From Caenimonas aquaedulcis (GTDB lineage: Bacteria > Pseudomonadota > Gammaproteobacteria > Burkholderiales > Burkholderiaceae_C), in NCBI RefSeq assembly GCF_015831345.1, contig NZ_JADWYS010000001.1:3748618-3812617 (forward strand): a stretch of DNA of 64,000 nucleotides, given 5' to 3'. The notes under the pieces are model-generated. The model was not told the origin of the DNA. It searched no databases and was given only the letters and a program-made list of their open reading frames with translations. A program made the position numbers and the translations under genes. Shown here piece by piece: positions 9,989 through 18,853 of the stretch (the first letter of the stretch is position 1; each line of letters opens with the position of its first letter).

Positions 9989-10975
9989 TTAAGCCCCGAA
10001 GTACCAGCGTGCCGAATGGAAGAAGATCGGCGCCGCAAAACACAGCGCGTCGACCCGGTCCAGCAGGCCGTTGGCGCCCGTCACGGACATGTCGCGCTTG
10101 CCCCAGCGCGTCACGCCGCGGTCGCGCTTGAGCGCCTTCATCACGAGGTGCCCCATCGACCCTGCGACGCAGGCGATGAAGGCCATGACCAGCGCCTGCT
10201 CCGGCCGGAAGGGCGTGATGAAGGACAGCACCGCGCCGACGAAGCTGCCGCCCAGCATGCCCAGCGCCCAGCTGTACCAGTTGAAGCTGCGGCTGACCTC
10301 CGGTGCGCTCGGCGGACGCTTCAACTTGCGGGTGACGATGTGCTGCACCAGCATGCAGGTCTGCACCACGAACACGAGGAAGAACACCATGAAGGCGCCC
10401 TTGCCCTGGTAATTCTTGAAGTCGAGCAGCAGCAGCGCCGGCACGTGGCTCATGCCGTAGATGCAGACCATGATGCCCCACTGCAGCTTCGCGTTGCGCT
10501 CCAGGAAGCGCTGCGTGTCGCCCGCGAGCGCGCTCACGACCGGCACCGCGAGGAAGACGTACACCGGGATGAACACGGTGAACAGGTCGAAATGCTCCGT
10601 GCCCACCAGCCAGAACTGCACCGGCAGCACGACGAAGAACGCGAGCACCAGGCTGCGGTGATCGCCGCGCCGCGTGGGCGAGAGCGTGATGAACTCGCGC
10701 AGCGCGAAGAAGGCGATCAGCGCGAAGAGGACGGTGGCCGCGGTGTCGCCCACCGCCCACGCGATCCAGAACACCACGACCATGAACCAGGAGATGCCCA
10801 GCATCTGGCGGAAGTGCTTGAGCTCCTCATGCCACGCTTCGTCGTGCGAATCCGCGTTCTTGCGGAAGGTGAGGAGGAAAGCCGTCACGCTCACGACGAC
10901 CAGGATGCCGAAGACGATGACGAACAGCGCGGCGACTTGCTGCGAGGCGGTGAGGTTGCGCAGGGATTCGGTCAT
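9989..10975 (-). CDS. CdsA-like phosphatidate cytidylyltransferase
   Basis: Polytopic membrane enzyme of the CDP-diacylglycerol synthase family: phosphatidate + CTP gives CDP-diacylglycerol. 328 residues with roughly eight hydrophobic segments. The C-terminal signature is recognisable ([13 protein letters not shown] then [12 protein letters not shown], keeping the DR-x-D acidic element). Only 3 nt separate it from the upstream acyltransferase gene, implying a two-step phospholipid module. In Burkholderiales the housekeeping cdsA normally sits with uppS, dxr and rseP, which are absent here, so this may be a second copy. I therefore leave the symbol blank. Confidence 0.85.
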   Translation of the reverse strand: MTESLRNLTASQQVAALFVIVFGILVVVSVTAFLLTFRKNADSHDEAWHEELKHFRQMLGISWFMVVVFWIAWAVGDTAATVLFALIAFFALREFITLSPTRRGDHRSLVLAFFVVLPVQFWLVGTEHFDLFTVFIPVYVFLAVPVVSALAGDTQRFLERNAKLQWGIMVCIYGMSHVPALLLLDFKNYQGKGAFMVFFLVFVVQTCMLVQHIVTRKLKRPPSAPEVSRSFNWYSWALGMLGGSFVGAVLSFITPFRPEQALVMAFIACVAGSMGHLVMKALKRDRGVTRWGKRDMSVTGANGLLDRVDALCFAAPIFFHSARWYFGA

Positions 10976-10978
10976 GGT

Positions 10979-11602
10979 TCAGACATCCCGCAGGGCGACG
11001 ACCGCCTGCCGCGCGCGGTCGAGGAAGGCGCGGCGCTCTTCGCCCGGCTGCAGCTGGATCGGCGCGCCGAAGGTGACGGAGCACAGGATGGGCACGGGCA
11101 CCACTTCGCCCTTGGGCATCACGCGCTGGATGTTGTCGATCCAGGCGGGCACGAGCACGACGTTGGGGAATTTCTCGGCGAGGCTGTACAGGCCCGACTT
11201 GAAGGGCTGCGGTTCTTCCGCGGCGCCGCGCGTACCCTCGGGGAAGATGATGATCGAGTCGCCGTGTTCCAGCGCCTCGATGAGTGGCTCCAGCGGGTCC
11301 TGGTCGCTCGTGCGCGCGCGGTCCACGTAGATCGCGTTGAAGACCGCCGTGGTGATCCACTGCTTGAACGGCGTCTTCGTCCAGTAATCCTTCGCCGCGA
11401 TGGGCCGCGTGATGCTGCGCAATTCCAGCGGCAGCGCGGCCCAGATCATCACGAGGTCGGCGTGGCTCTGGTGGTTCGCGAAATAAATGCGTTGTTCGGC
11501 CTTGGGCGGGCAGCCATACCAGCGAGCCTGCGCGCCCGTCAGCACGCGCACGAGGCCCAGGAGGAAGAAGCTCATCAGCTTGGCTAGCATGGGGCGGATC
11601 AT
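10979..11602 (-). CDS. PlsC-family 1-acylglycerol-3-phosphate acyltransferase
   Basis: Membrane-associated lysophospholipid acyltransferase. 207 residues with a hydrophobic N-terminus (about residues 6-22). The catalytic NHxxxxD box is seen as NHQSHAD and the substrate-binding motif as FPEGTRG; VPAWIDN is the downstream block IV-type element. Together with the adjacent CdsA-like enzyme it would supply phosphatidate and CDP-diacylglycerol. Acyl donor and exact acceptor cannot be read from sequence. Confidence 0.88.
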   Translation of the reverse strand: MIRPMLAKLMSFFLLGLVRVLTGAQARWYGCPPKAEQRIYFANHQSHADLVMIWAALPLELRSITRPIAAKDYWTKTPFKQWITTAVFNAIYVDRARTSDQDPLEPLIEALEHGDSIIIFPEGTRGAAEEPQPFKSGLYSLAEKFPNVVLVPAWIDNIQRVMPKGEVVPVPILCSVTFGAPIQLQPGEERRAFLDRARQAVVALRDV

Positions 11603-11633
11603 AAGCGCGCAAACGGCGCCGTCGCCTTCGTGC

Positions 11634-12389
11634 TCAGGGCAATTCGGCGTCGCGCATGCGCGCGGCGATCGTCGATGCGCGGCTCGCGAGGTAGCCGGAG
11701 TTGGGCAGCTTCTCGAAGTACTTCGGGCGCGGCAGCATCACCGCCAGGCGGGCGGCCTCGTACGCGGTGAGCTGCGATGCGCTCTTGCGAAAGTAGTGGC
11801 GCGCAGCCGCCTCGGCGCCGAATACGCCTTCGCCCCATTCCACGCTATTGAGGTAGATCTCCAGGATGCGCTGCTTGGAGAGCATCTGCTCCAGCTCGAA
11901 GGTCAGCACGATCTCCTGGCCCTTGCGCAGCAGCGTGCGCTCGCCCGACAGCAGCACGTTCTTCGCGAGCTGTTGCGTGATCGTCGAGCCGCCGACGATC
12001 CTGGGTGCGCGCGCGGGCGCCCGCGCAGCGGCTTGCGGCCGTGCCCCGGCGCGTGCTGCGCGCTGCGCCGCCTGCTCCTCGGCCTTCGCGTTCTTCTGCC
12101 AGGCTTTCTCGAGTGCTTCCCAGTCGACGCCGTCGTGGTTGGTGAAGCTGCCGTCCTCCGACGCGATCACCGCGCGCTTGAGGTTGTCGGAGATCCGCTC
12201 GTAGGGAACCCACTGCTCGCTCCAGCGCAGCTGGCCCTTGTCGCGGGCGATGCGAAACGCTTCGGACCGCTGGAAGGTCGTGGACTGCGGATCCACCGTC
12301 GCCATGAGCGCGATGCGCGTGAGGAAGAAGAATTCCAGCGCCAGGCCCGCGATGAGCGCGAGCAGGATCCAGCGCAGGACGCCTTTCAT
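11634..12389 (-). CDS. mtgA: MtgA, monofunctional peptidoglycan glycosyltransferase
   Basis: GT51 enzyme polymerising lipid II glycan chains in the periplasm, anchored by an N-terminal membrane helix (residues about 4-28). 251 residues. Motif 1 is ASEDGSFTNHDGVDW with catalytic Glu78; motif 2 is GGSTITQQLAKN (133-144); motif 3 is RKGQE; motif 4 is EIYLNSVEWGEG. Between motifs 1 and 2 sits an Ala/Arg/Pro-rich stretch (about residues 102-130) with AAQRAARAGARPQAAARAP, longer than in E. coli MtgA. The start overlaps the aroE stop by 4 nt. Confidence 0.95.
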   Translation of the reverse strand: MKGVLRWILLALIAGLALEFFFLTRIALMATVDPQSTTFQRSEAFRIARDKGQLRWSEQWVPYERISDNLKRAVIASEDGSFTNHDGVDWEALEKAWQKNAKAEEQAAQRAARAGARPQAAARAPARAPRIVGGSTITQQLAKNVLLSGERTLLRKGQEIVLTFELEQMLSKQRILEIYLNSVEWGEGVFGAEAAARHYFRKSASQLTAYEAARLAVMLPRPKYFEKLPNSGYLASRASTIAARMRDAELP

Positions 12390-13219
12390 TTCAGCGAAGC
12401 ACGCAGTTCCGCGAGCACCCGGGCGGATGGCGGACGCACGCCGCGCCAGACGAGGAAGGCCTCGGCCGCCTGTTCCACCAGCATGCCCAGGCCGTCACGC
12501 GGCACCGCGCCGTGCTCCTGCGCCCAGGCCATGAAACCTTGCGCGGCAGGCCCGTACATCATGTCGCAGGCGAGTGCGCCCGGCCTCAGGACCGACGCGG
12601 CCACGGGAACGCTTGCACCGGTGAGGCTGCTGGCCGTGGCGTTCACGACGATGTGGAAGCTGCCGGAAATGGTGTCGAGCGCGCTGGCGCCGAGCTCCAC
12701 GCCACGCTGGGCGGCCAGCGCCGCGTGGCGGCCCACGAGTTCATCGGCCCTCGCGCGCGTGCGGTTGGCCACTACGATGCGCCGGGGTGCCGCCTCGAGC
12801 AGGGGCCCCAGCACGCCGGCCGATGCACCGCCCGCACCGACCAGCAGCAGGTCGCGCCCGGCGATGTCGATGCCCGCGTTCTGCCGGATGTCGTCGACCA
12901 GGCCCACGCCGTCGGTGTTGTCGCCGACGATCGCATCGCCTTCGAAGCTCAGGATGTTGCTCGCCTGCGCAAGCTGCGCGCGCGGCGTGAGGCGCGTCGC
13001 GAGGGCGGGCGCCTCGAACTTGAAAGGCACCGTCACGTTGCAGCCCCTGCCACCCTCGGCGCGAAACTGCCGCACGGATTCGGCGAAGGCATCGAGTGCG
13101 ATCAGCCGCTTGACGTAGCGCACGCGTTCGCCGGTCAGTTCGGCAAAGCGCGCATGGATCCACGGCGACTTGCTGTGTTCCACGGGGTTGCCCATCACGC
13201 AATACAGGTCGCCTGTCAT
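12386..13219 (-). CDS. aroE: AroE, shikimate dehydrogenase
   Basis: NADPH-dependent reduction of 3-dehydroshikimate to shikimate in the aromatic pathway, cytoplasmic. 277 residues. Shikimate-binding residues are visible: Ser-Lys-Ser in NPVEHSKSP, the catalytic Lys in NVTVPFK, and the Asp in GDNTDGVG. GAGGASAG is the NADPH-binding loop. The gene starts directly after the stop of the TonB-like gene and overlaps mtgA by 4 nt. With aroG at 23413 it is one of two common-pathway aromatic genes in the window. Confidence 0.96.
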   Translation of the reverse strand: MTGDLYCVMGNPVEHSKSPWIHARFAELTGERVRYVKRLIALDAFAESVRQFRAEGGRGCNVTVPFKFEAPALATRLTPRAQLAQASNILSFEGDAIVGDNTDGVGLVDDIRQNAGIDIAGRDLLLVGAGGASAGVLGPLLEAAPRRIVVANRTRARADELVGRHAALAAQRGVELGASALDTISGSFHIVVNATASSLTGASVPVAASVLRPGALACDMMYGPAAQGFMAWAQEHGAVPRDGLGMLVEQAAEAFLVWRGVRPPSARVLAELRASLK

Positions 13220-14074
13220 CTATCGGCTGGTGAGGTTGGTTTCGAGTGTTTCGTCGCGGGTGAACTTGAAGCGGGAGACGACCACGATCTGGTCCGCGCG
13301 CTTGCGCATCGCATCGCTGAAGCGCCCGAAGGGGCCGGCGTTGCGCGCGATGCTGAGGGCGCGCCGGTCGAGGAGCGAGTTGCCGGAGGTTTCCACCACG
13401 TCCGCATCCATCACGCGCCCGTCGTAGTTCACCGTCACCGTCATCGTCAGCTCGCCATAGAGCTTTCGGCCCCCGGCCTCCGGGAAGTTGTGCGTGCCCT
13501 TGTCCTCGATCTTGCGGCGCAGCGCGTCGTAGTAGATCGCATAGACCTCTTCGCGCGTGGACGGGCTGATGTAGCGTTTCTTGGGCCGCGCGTTCTCGTC
13601 GTTGATGCGCCGCTCGATCTCCGCCAGCAGCTTCATCAGCTGGCGGCGCTTGTCCTCGCTCGCGGCGGCTTCGGGGTTGCTGGTCGGCTGCTTCGGGTCG
13701 GGCGGCGGCAGGGCCGCGAGCATCTTCTTGATCTGGCCGAGCAGCAGCGCCTGCTGCTCCTGCATCGCGTCGATCTTGCGCTGGGCGTCCTCGGCGGCGT
13801 CGCCGAGCTCGGTGAGCGCCGAAGGGGGCAGGGGCGACGTCGCGCGCCCCTTGGCCGCATCGCCGCCGCCGGCGAGCGAGGTCTGCGCGATCGCGTGGGC
13901 CTTGTCCACCTTCTCGTTGGTGCGGGTGTTGACCAGGATCACTTCGAGCGGCGTGTCCTGGAACACGCGGTTGAAGCCTTCGGGGTTGACGAAGCGCACC
14001 GTCAGGAGGACGGCGTGCACGGCGATCGAGACGCCGAGCGCAATCTGCAAGGTGCTGAACGAACGCAGGTTCAC
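13220..14074 (-). CDS. TonB-like energy transducer / C-terminal TonB domain protein
   Basis: 284 residues with one N-terminal membrane helix (about 8-28), a long periplasmic linker with an Asp/Glu/Gln-rich likely coiled coil (about 90-160), and a TonB-type C-terminal domain (about 165-284) containing YGELTMTVTVNYDGRVMDADVVETSGNS split over two strands, then LDRRALSIARNAGPFG. TonB proteins couple the ExbB/ExbD proton-motive engine to outer-membrane receptors, but no exbB or exbD is nearby. The linker lacks the long Pro-Lys/Pro-Glu repeats of classical TonB, so a TolA-like or envelope-linking role is also possible. Conserved between rnb and aroE. Confidence 0.8.
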   Translation of the reverse strand: MNLRSFSTLQIALGVSIAVHAVLLTVRFVNPEGFNRVFQDTPLEVILVNTRTNEKVDKAHAIAQTSLAGGGDAAKGRATSPLPPSALTELGDAAEDAQRKIDAMQEQQALLLGQIKKMLAALPPPDPKQPTSNPEAAASEDKRRQLMKLLAEIERRINDENARPKKRYISPSTREEVYAIYYDALRRKIEDKGTHNFPEAGGRKLYGELTMTVTVNYDGRVMDADVVETSGNSLLDRRALSIARNAGPFGRFSDAMRKRADQIVVVSRFKFTRDETLETNLTSR

Positions 14075-16128
14075 GAAGCGGAATTATCGCCGGATGCGGC
14101 AGCCGTGGCTTCGGTTTCTTCCACGTCCACCGCGATGGCGATCGGGCCGGCCTGCGGTTCGTCCTCGCCGTCTTCCTCGCCTTCCTCGGCCGCCGGCGGC
14201 GCATCGAGGTGTTCGACCACCGTGCCCTTCACGTCCAGCGTGATCAGGTCGATCTCGCCCAGCTTCACGCGCACCTTGGCGCCGCGCGGCAGCTCGTTGC
14301 CGCCCATCACGGGCAGCACCAGCGGCAGGTCGTCCGCGCGCACCAGTCCCTCGCGGAACATCGCGCCCACGAGCTCGGTGATGCCCTGCTGCTGCAGGTA
14401 CTTCAGCGTCCAGAAGCGCTCCATTCCGGCCTGGTGGCCGTTGTAGGCGGAGTAGGCGGCGTCGAAGCCGGAGATGATGGAGAACAGCTCCGCGTCCTTG
14501 GGCTTGAACGGCGCGGCCAGCGCGGCGGTGCGCCCGTGCTTCGCGGCGGCGATGATCTGCCACTGGTTCACGAGGTCGGTGTAGCGGCGCAGGGGCGAAG
14601 TGCTCCATGCGTAACTTTTCACGCCGATGCCGGCGTGCGGCAAGGCCTTGGTGCCCATGCGCACCTTCACGCCCGGCGCGAGGCTCGCCTGGCTGCGGTA
14701 GATCGCGGGCACGCCCAGCTCGCCCAGCCAGCTGCCCCAGGTGCTGTTGGCGAGGATCATCGCCTCGGCGACGATCAGGTCCAGCGGCGCACCGCGGCGG
14801 CGCACCGAAATGCGCACCGCTTCGTCGCCCTGCGGCTCCGCGCCGTCGTTGCCTTCCAGGCGGAAGTTGTAGTCGGGCCGGTTGAAGTTCTCCGGCTTGC
14901 CGCGCACGATCTCGCGCAGCGATTTGAGCTGCAGCGCGAGGCGGTGCAGGAAGGACAGCTGCGGCCGCAGGGCCTCGACTTCCGCCGGGGCGCCGGCGGA
15001 GGGCGACTGCGCGTCCTGCAGCCAGGGCTCGGTGACGACGGCATCGAGCTGGTCGTGGCGCAGGTTGTGCGCGATCGGCACGCGTTCGAGCTTCGTTTCC
15101 GTGCCCTTCAGGAACAGCGTCTCCTCGTCGAAGGTCGCGTAAAGCGAGACGGCGGGGCAGTCGCGCCCTTCCATCAGCGTGTACGCCTGCACCACGTCGT
15201 CGGGCAGCATGGTGATCTTGTAGCCCGGCATGTACACCGTGGACAGTCGGTGCCGGGCGACGTTGTCGACGGGCGTGGCGGGCTGCAGCGCGAGCCCCGG
15301 CGCGGCGATGTGGATGCCGACCGTGACGGTGCCGGTGCCCAGCCCCTGGACGGACAGGGCGTCGTCGATCTCGGTGGTCTGCGAGTCGTCGATGGAGAAC
15401 GCCCGCACCGTGGTGAGCGGCAATTCGTCCGGGATCGCCGGCGCCTGCAGGGGCGGAAAGCCCGTGCCCTTGGGGAAGTTGTCGAAGAGGAAGCGCTTCC
15501 AGTGGAACTGGTAGGGCGAGGCGATGGCGCCCGACTTCTCCAGCAGGTCCAGCGGCGCGGTGTGCGTGTTGCGCGAGGCCTCCACGACGGCCTTGTATTC
15601 GGGCGCGTTCTTGTCCGGCTTGAAGAGGATCTTGAACAGCTGCTCGCGGATCGGCGCCGGGCAGGAGCCCGAGGCCAGCTCCGCGGCCCACGCCTCGATC
15701 TGCGCCTGCACCTGCTTTTTCTTTTCGATCGCGGCGAGCGCCTGCTGCACGATCTCCGCCGGCGCCTTGCGAAAGCGCCCCTTGCCCGCGCGGCGGAAGT
15801 AGTGCGGCGCCTCGAACAGGCGCAGCAGCGCGGCGACCTGCTGGGCCTGGCCGGCTTTTTCGCTGAAATAGTCGCGGGCGAGGTCGGCGAAGCCGAATTC
15901 CTCCTCGGGCGCGAACTCCCACGCGAGCTCGAGCTCGATGGTGGAGGCGAGCGCCTGCGCCTCGCGCAGGAGTTCAGCCGGCGAGGGCTTGTCGAACTTC
16001 AGCAGGATGTTGGCCGCCTTGACCTTGACACGCTTGCCGGACTCCAGCTCCACCTGGGCGGACGACTCGGCCTCGCTCAGCACACGGCCGGCCTGGAATT
16101 TGCCGGCTTCTTCAAACAATACGAACAT
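14071..16128 (-). CDS. RNase II-family 3'-5' exoribonuclease (RNB domain)
   Basis: Processive 3' exonuclease of the RNB family, degrading mRNA in the cytoplasm. 685 residues. The catalytic core motif AFSIDDSQTTEIDDALS contains the four metal-binding acids; further RNB blocks include HIAAPG, LMEGRDCPAVSL and the SPLRRYTDLVN motif. An N-terminal cold-shock-like region precedes the core and an S1-like region follows it. The C-terminus ends in a strongly acidic tail (EEGEEDGEDE) that may be disordered. A GACAAT box lies 7 nt before the ATG. It leads a minus-strand run through to ruvC. Confidence 0.92.
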   Translation of the reverse strand: MFVLFEEAGKFQAGRVLSEAESSAQVELESGKRVKVKAANILLKFDKPSPAELLREAQALASTIELELAWEFAPEEEFGFADLARDYFSEKAGQAQQVAALLRLFEAPHYFRRAGKGRFRKAPAEIVQQALAAIEKKKQVQAQIEAWAAELASGSCPAPIREQLFKILFKPDKNAPEYKAVVEASRNTHTAPLDLLEKSGAIASPYQFHWKRFLFDNFPKGTGFPPLQAPAIPDELPLTTVRAFSIDDSQTTEIDDALSVQGLGTGTVTVGIHIAAPGLALQPATPVDNVARHRLSTVYMPGYKITMLPDDVVQAYTLMEGRDCPAVSLYATFDEETLFLKGTETKLERVPIAHNLRHDQLDAVVTEPWLQDAQSPSAGAPAEVEALRPQLSFLHRLALQLKSLREIVRGKPENFNRPDYNFRLEGNDGAEPQGDEAVRISVRRRGAPLDLIVAEAMILANSTWGSWLGELGVPAIYRSQASLAPGVKVRMGTKALPHAGIGVKSYAWSTSPLRRYTDLVNQWQIIAAAKHGRTAALAAPFKPKDAELFSIISGFDAAYSAYNGHQAGMERFWTLKYLQQQGITELVGAMFREGLVRADDLPLVLPVMGGNELPRGAKVRVKLGEIDLITLDVKGTVVEHLDAPPAAEEGEEDGEDEPQAGPIAIAVDVEETEATAAASGDNSAS

Positions 16129-16169
16129 GCACGGGATTGTCCCATGCGGCCCCGGCCCGCCCCGCGGGC

Positions 16170-16757
16170 TCAGGCGAGGTCCAGGAAGTCGAACACCTCA
16201 TCCATGTGGGCCGGGAAATCGCTGAGCGCATGGTCGCTGCCTTCCAGCAGCTTCACCCGCGCGCCGGCGTACCGCTGTGCCATCTCGCGCCAGTCCAGTA
16301 CCTCATCGCCCTTGGCGATCACGGCGAAGAACCGGTCCGGATGCCGCAGCGGGCCCGGATCGAGCTCGCGCAGCTGGTCCACGAAGCGCGGCTCGAAGAA
16401 AAACCGCTCCTTCGGGTCGTGCCAGGAGGCGTGCTCGCCGATGTGCCGGGCGAGGTCGCGGGCGGGGTCGACGGCGGGGTTGAGCACGACGGCCCTGCAG
16501 CCCGCTTCCTGCGCGACGCAGGTCGTGTAGAAGCCCCCCAGCGACGATCCCACCACCGCCATGCGCTCGCGCGGCCAGGCGGCGATGGCGGCCTCCAGCA
16601 TCTCCATCGCCAATTTGGGCGAGGGCGGCAGCTGCGGGCACCACCACTGGACATGCGGGTGCTGTTCGCGCACGCGCGCGCCGACCTGCCGCGCCTTGGT
16701 CGACTGCGGCGACGAGCGGAAGCCGTGGAGATAGAGCAGGTGGGTCGTGGAAGGCAT
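16170..16757 (-). CDS. YqiA/YcfP-family alpha/beta-hydrolase esterase
   Basis: 195 residues, a compact alpha/beta hydrolase. It opens with THLLYLHGFRSSPQSTKA, typical of the UPF0227/YqiA family, and has the nucleophile elbow GSSLGG and a late DHALSDF His region; an Asp in KGDEVLDW is a likely third triad member. The start at 16757 is taken because MPSTTHLLYLHG begins the conserved fold; the frame extends upstream over rodA without homology. It is divergent from rodA, with 24 nt between the two start codons, and could be co-transcribed with the RNase gene 42 nt downstream. Confidence 0.85.
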   Translation of the reverse strand: MPSTTHLLYLHGFRSSPQSTKARQVGARVREQHPHVQWWCPQLPPSPKLAMEMLEAAIAAWPRERMAVVGSSLGGFYTTCVAQEAGCRAVVLNPAVDPARDLARHIGEHASWHDPKERFFFEPRFVDQLRELDPGPLRHPDRFFAVIAKGDEVLDWREMAQRYAGARVKLLEGSDHALSDFPAHMDEVFDFLDLA

Positions 16758-16781
16758 CGTGCCGCGAAGGATAATCCCGCC

Positions 16782-17936
16782 ATGGCTGCAGTATTCGAAA
16801 AACCCCCTGTGATGCAGCGCCTCGCGCCCATGCTGCAGGGCTTCGACGGGCCGCTGGCCTTTGCCGTCTTCCTGCTGGCCTGCGCCGGCCTGCTGACGAT
16901 GTACTCCTCCGGTTACGACCACGGCACGCGCTTCGTCGATCACGGCCGCAACATGCTGATCGCGGGCGTCCTGCTCTTTGTCGTCGCACAGGTCCCGCCG
17001 CAGCGGCTGATGACCTTCGCGGTGCCGCTGTACACGATCGGGGTCGGGCTGCTGATCGCGGTGGCGGTGTTCGGTGTCACCAAGAAGGGCGCGCGCCGCT
17101 GGATCAACGTGGGCGTCGTCATCCAGCCGAGCGAGATCCTCAAGATCGCGATGCCGCTCATGCTTTCCTGGTGGTTCCAGAAGCGGGAGGGCCAGCTGCG
17201 CCCGCTGGACTTCCTGGTGGCGGCCGTGCTGCTCGTGATCCCCGTCGGGCTGATCGTGAAGCAGCCGGACCTGGGCACCGCGATCCTGGTGATGGTCGCG
17301 GGCTTCGCGGTGATCTTCTTCGCAGGCCTGTCATGGAAGCTGATCCTGCCGCCCGCGGCGCTGGGCATCGTCGCCATCGCGCTGATCATCTTCTTCGAGC
17401 CGCGCCTGTGCGCCGAGGGCGTGCGCTGGCCGGTGCTGCACGACTACCAGCAGCAGCGCATCTGCACCTTGCTGGACCCGAGCAAGGACCCCCTGGGCAA
17501 GGGTTTCCACATCATCCAGGGAATGATCGCGATCGGCTCGGGAGGATTCACCGGCAAGGGCTTCATGCAGGGCACGCAGACCCACCTGGAATTCATCCCC
17601 GAGCGCACCACCGACTTCATCTTCGCGGCCTTCTCCGAGGAGTTCGGGCTGATCGGCAACCTCTGCCTGATCGCGGGCTTCATCTTCCTCGTGCTGCGCG
17701 GCCTCGCGATCGCGCTGGAGGCCTCCACCGTGTTCTCGCGCCTGCTGGCCGGGTCGATCACGATGATCTTTTTCACCTATGCCTTCGTGAACATGGGCAT
17801 GGTGAGCGGCATCCTCCCGGTGGTGGGCGTGCCGCTGCCGTTCATCAGCTATGGCGGCACCGCCATGGCGACGCTGGGGATGGGGCTGGGCATCCTGATG
17901 TCCATCGCCAAGTCGAGGCGGCTGGTGCAGTCCTGA
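16782..17936 (+). CDS. rodA: RodA (MrdB), elongasome lipid II polymerase
   Basis: SEDS-family glycosyltransferase for lateral wall synthesis, partnered with PBP2. 384 residues and about ten membrane helices. Diagnostic motifs: GARRWI with QPSEILKI, KQPDLGTA, the periplasmic loop region around EFIPERTTDFIF then SEEFGLIG, and the C-terminal PFISYGGTAM. RodA rather than FtsW is chosen because FtsW occupies the dcw position and the KQPDLGTA loop is RodA-like. mreBCD and mrdA are not adjacent, which is unusual. A GATAAT box ends 6 nt before the ATG; a second possible start lies 10 codons on. Confidence 0.93.
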   Translation: MAAVFEKPPVMQRLAPMLQGFDGPLAFAVFLLACAGLLTMYSSGYDHGTRFVDHGRNMLIAGVLLFVVAQVPPQRLMTFAVPLYTIGVGLLIAVAVFGVTKKGARRWINVGVVIQPSEILKIAMPLMLSWWFQKREGQLRPLDFLVAAVLLVIPVGLIVKQPDLGTAILVMVAGFAVIFFAGLSWKLILPPAALGIVAIALIIFFEPRLCAEGVRWPVLHDYQQQRICTLLDPSKDPLGKGFHIIQGMIAIGSGGFTGKGFMQGTQTHLEFIPERTTDFIFAAFSEEFGLIGNLCLIAGFIFLVLRGLAIALEASTVFSRLLAGSITMIFFTYAFVNMGMVSGILPVVGVPLPFISYGGTAMATLGMGLGILMSIAKSRRLVQS

Positions 17937-17972
17937 AGCCGTTTTTGCAGTCGAAGTAGAGGAAGGCAAGAC

Positions 17973-18842
17973 ATGAGAAGAGTCGCGATCGTCGGCGTGG
18001 GCAACATGGGCGGCGCGATGGCGCAGCGCATCCTGGACCAGCGCTGGCCGGTGCAGGTCCACGACATCGACGAGGGCCGCATGGCCGCGCTCGCGGCGCT
18101 GGGCGCGGTGGCGCGCCCCGACCCGGCCGCGGCGGCCATTGGCTGCGGCGTGCTGATCGTCTGCGTGGTGGACGCGGCGCAGGTGGAGGAGGTGCTCTTC
18201 GGCCCCAGGGGCGCCGCGCAGGTGATGCGCGCCGGCCAGGCGGTGCTGCTGTGCCCGACGATCTCGCCGCGCGACGTCGAGGATGTCGCGAAGCGGCTGG
18301 CCGAGCAGGGCATCGCGACGATCGATGCGCCGATGTCCGGCGGCCCGGCGCGAGCGCGCGACGGCACCATGAGCCTGATGGTCGCCTGCGAGGACGCGGT
18401 CTACGAGCGCCAGAAGATGGTGATCGACATCCTGAGCAGCAAGGTGTTCCGCGTGAGCCAGAAGCCGGGCGACGGCGCGCGGACCAAGCTGGTGAACAAC
18501 CTGCTCGCGGGCATCAACCTCGCGGGCGCGGCGGAGGCGCTGGCGATGGGCAAGAGCATGGGCCTGGACCTCTCCCGCACGATGGACGTGATCGAGCAGT
18601 CGAGCGGCCAGAGCTGGATCGGCACCGACCGCATGCGCCGCGCGATCGCGGGCGACTACGCGCCGCGCGCGCATGTGACGCTGCTGCAGAAGGACACGCG
18701 GCTGGCGGTCCAGGCCGCTGCGATCGCCGGGTTCACCGGGCCGCTGGGCGCGGCGACGCAAGCGGTCTTCGCGCGGGCGGTGGAAGCGGGGCTGGGCGAC
18801 CTGGACGACGCGGTGCTGTTCAGGTTGCTGGCCGGCAGTTGA
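17973..18842 (+). CDS. Beta-hydroxyacid dehydrogenase family NAD(P)-dependent oxidoreductase
   Basis: 289 residues of the 3-hydroxyisobutyrate/6-phosphogluconate dehydrogenase family. The N-terminal GVGNMGGAMAQ loop binds NAD(P); DAPMSGGPARARDGTM is the substrate-binding block; KLVNNLLAG holds the catalytic Lys. The substrate is uncertain: 3-hydroxyisobutyrate, tartronate semialdehyde or L-threonate derivatives are all handled by this family. A clear AGAGGAAGG ribosome-binding site precedes the ATG. It follows rodA by 36 nt and precedes the hairpin repeat. Confidence 0.88.
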   Translation: MRRVAIVGVGNMGGAMAQRILDQRWPVQVHDIDEGRMAALAALGAVARPDPAAAAIGCGVLIVCVVDAAQVEEVLFGPRGAAQVMRAGQAVLLCPTISPRDVEDVAKRLAEQGIATIDAPMSGGPARARDGTMSLMVACEDAVYERQKMVIDILSSKVFRVSQKPGDGARTKLVNNLLAGINLAGAAEALAMGKSMGLDLSRTMDVIEQSSGQSWIGTDRMRRAIAGDYAPRAHVTLLQKDTRLAVQAAAIAGFTGPLGAATQAVFARAVEAGLGDLDDAVLFRLLAGS

Positions 18843-18853
18843 TCCGAACTTGG

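Noticed and set aside
14209-16530. A 773-codon + strand frame opposite the RNase II-like gene
   Set aside because: Shadow of the minus-strand RNB gene; no recognisable domain.
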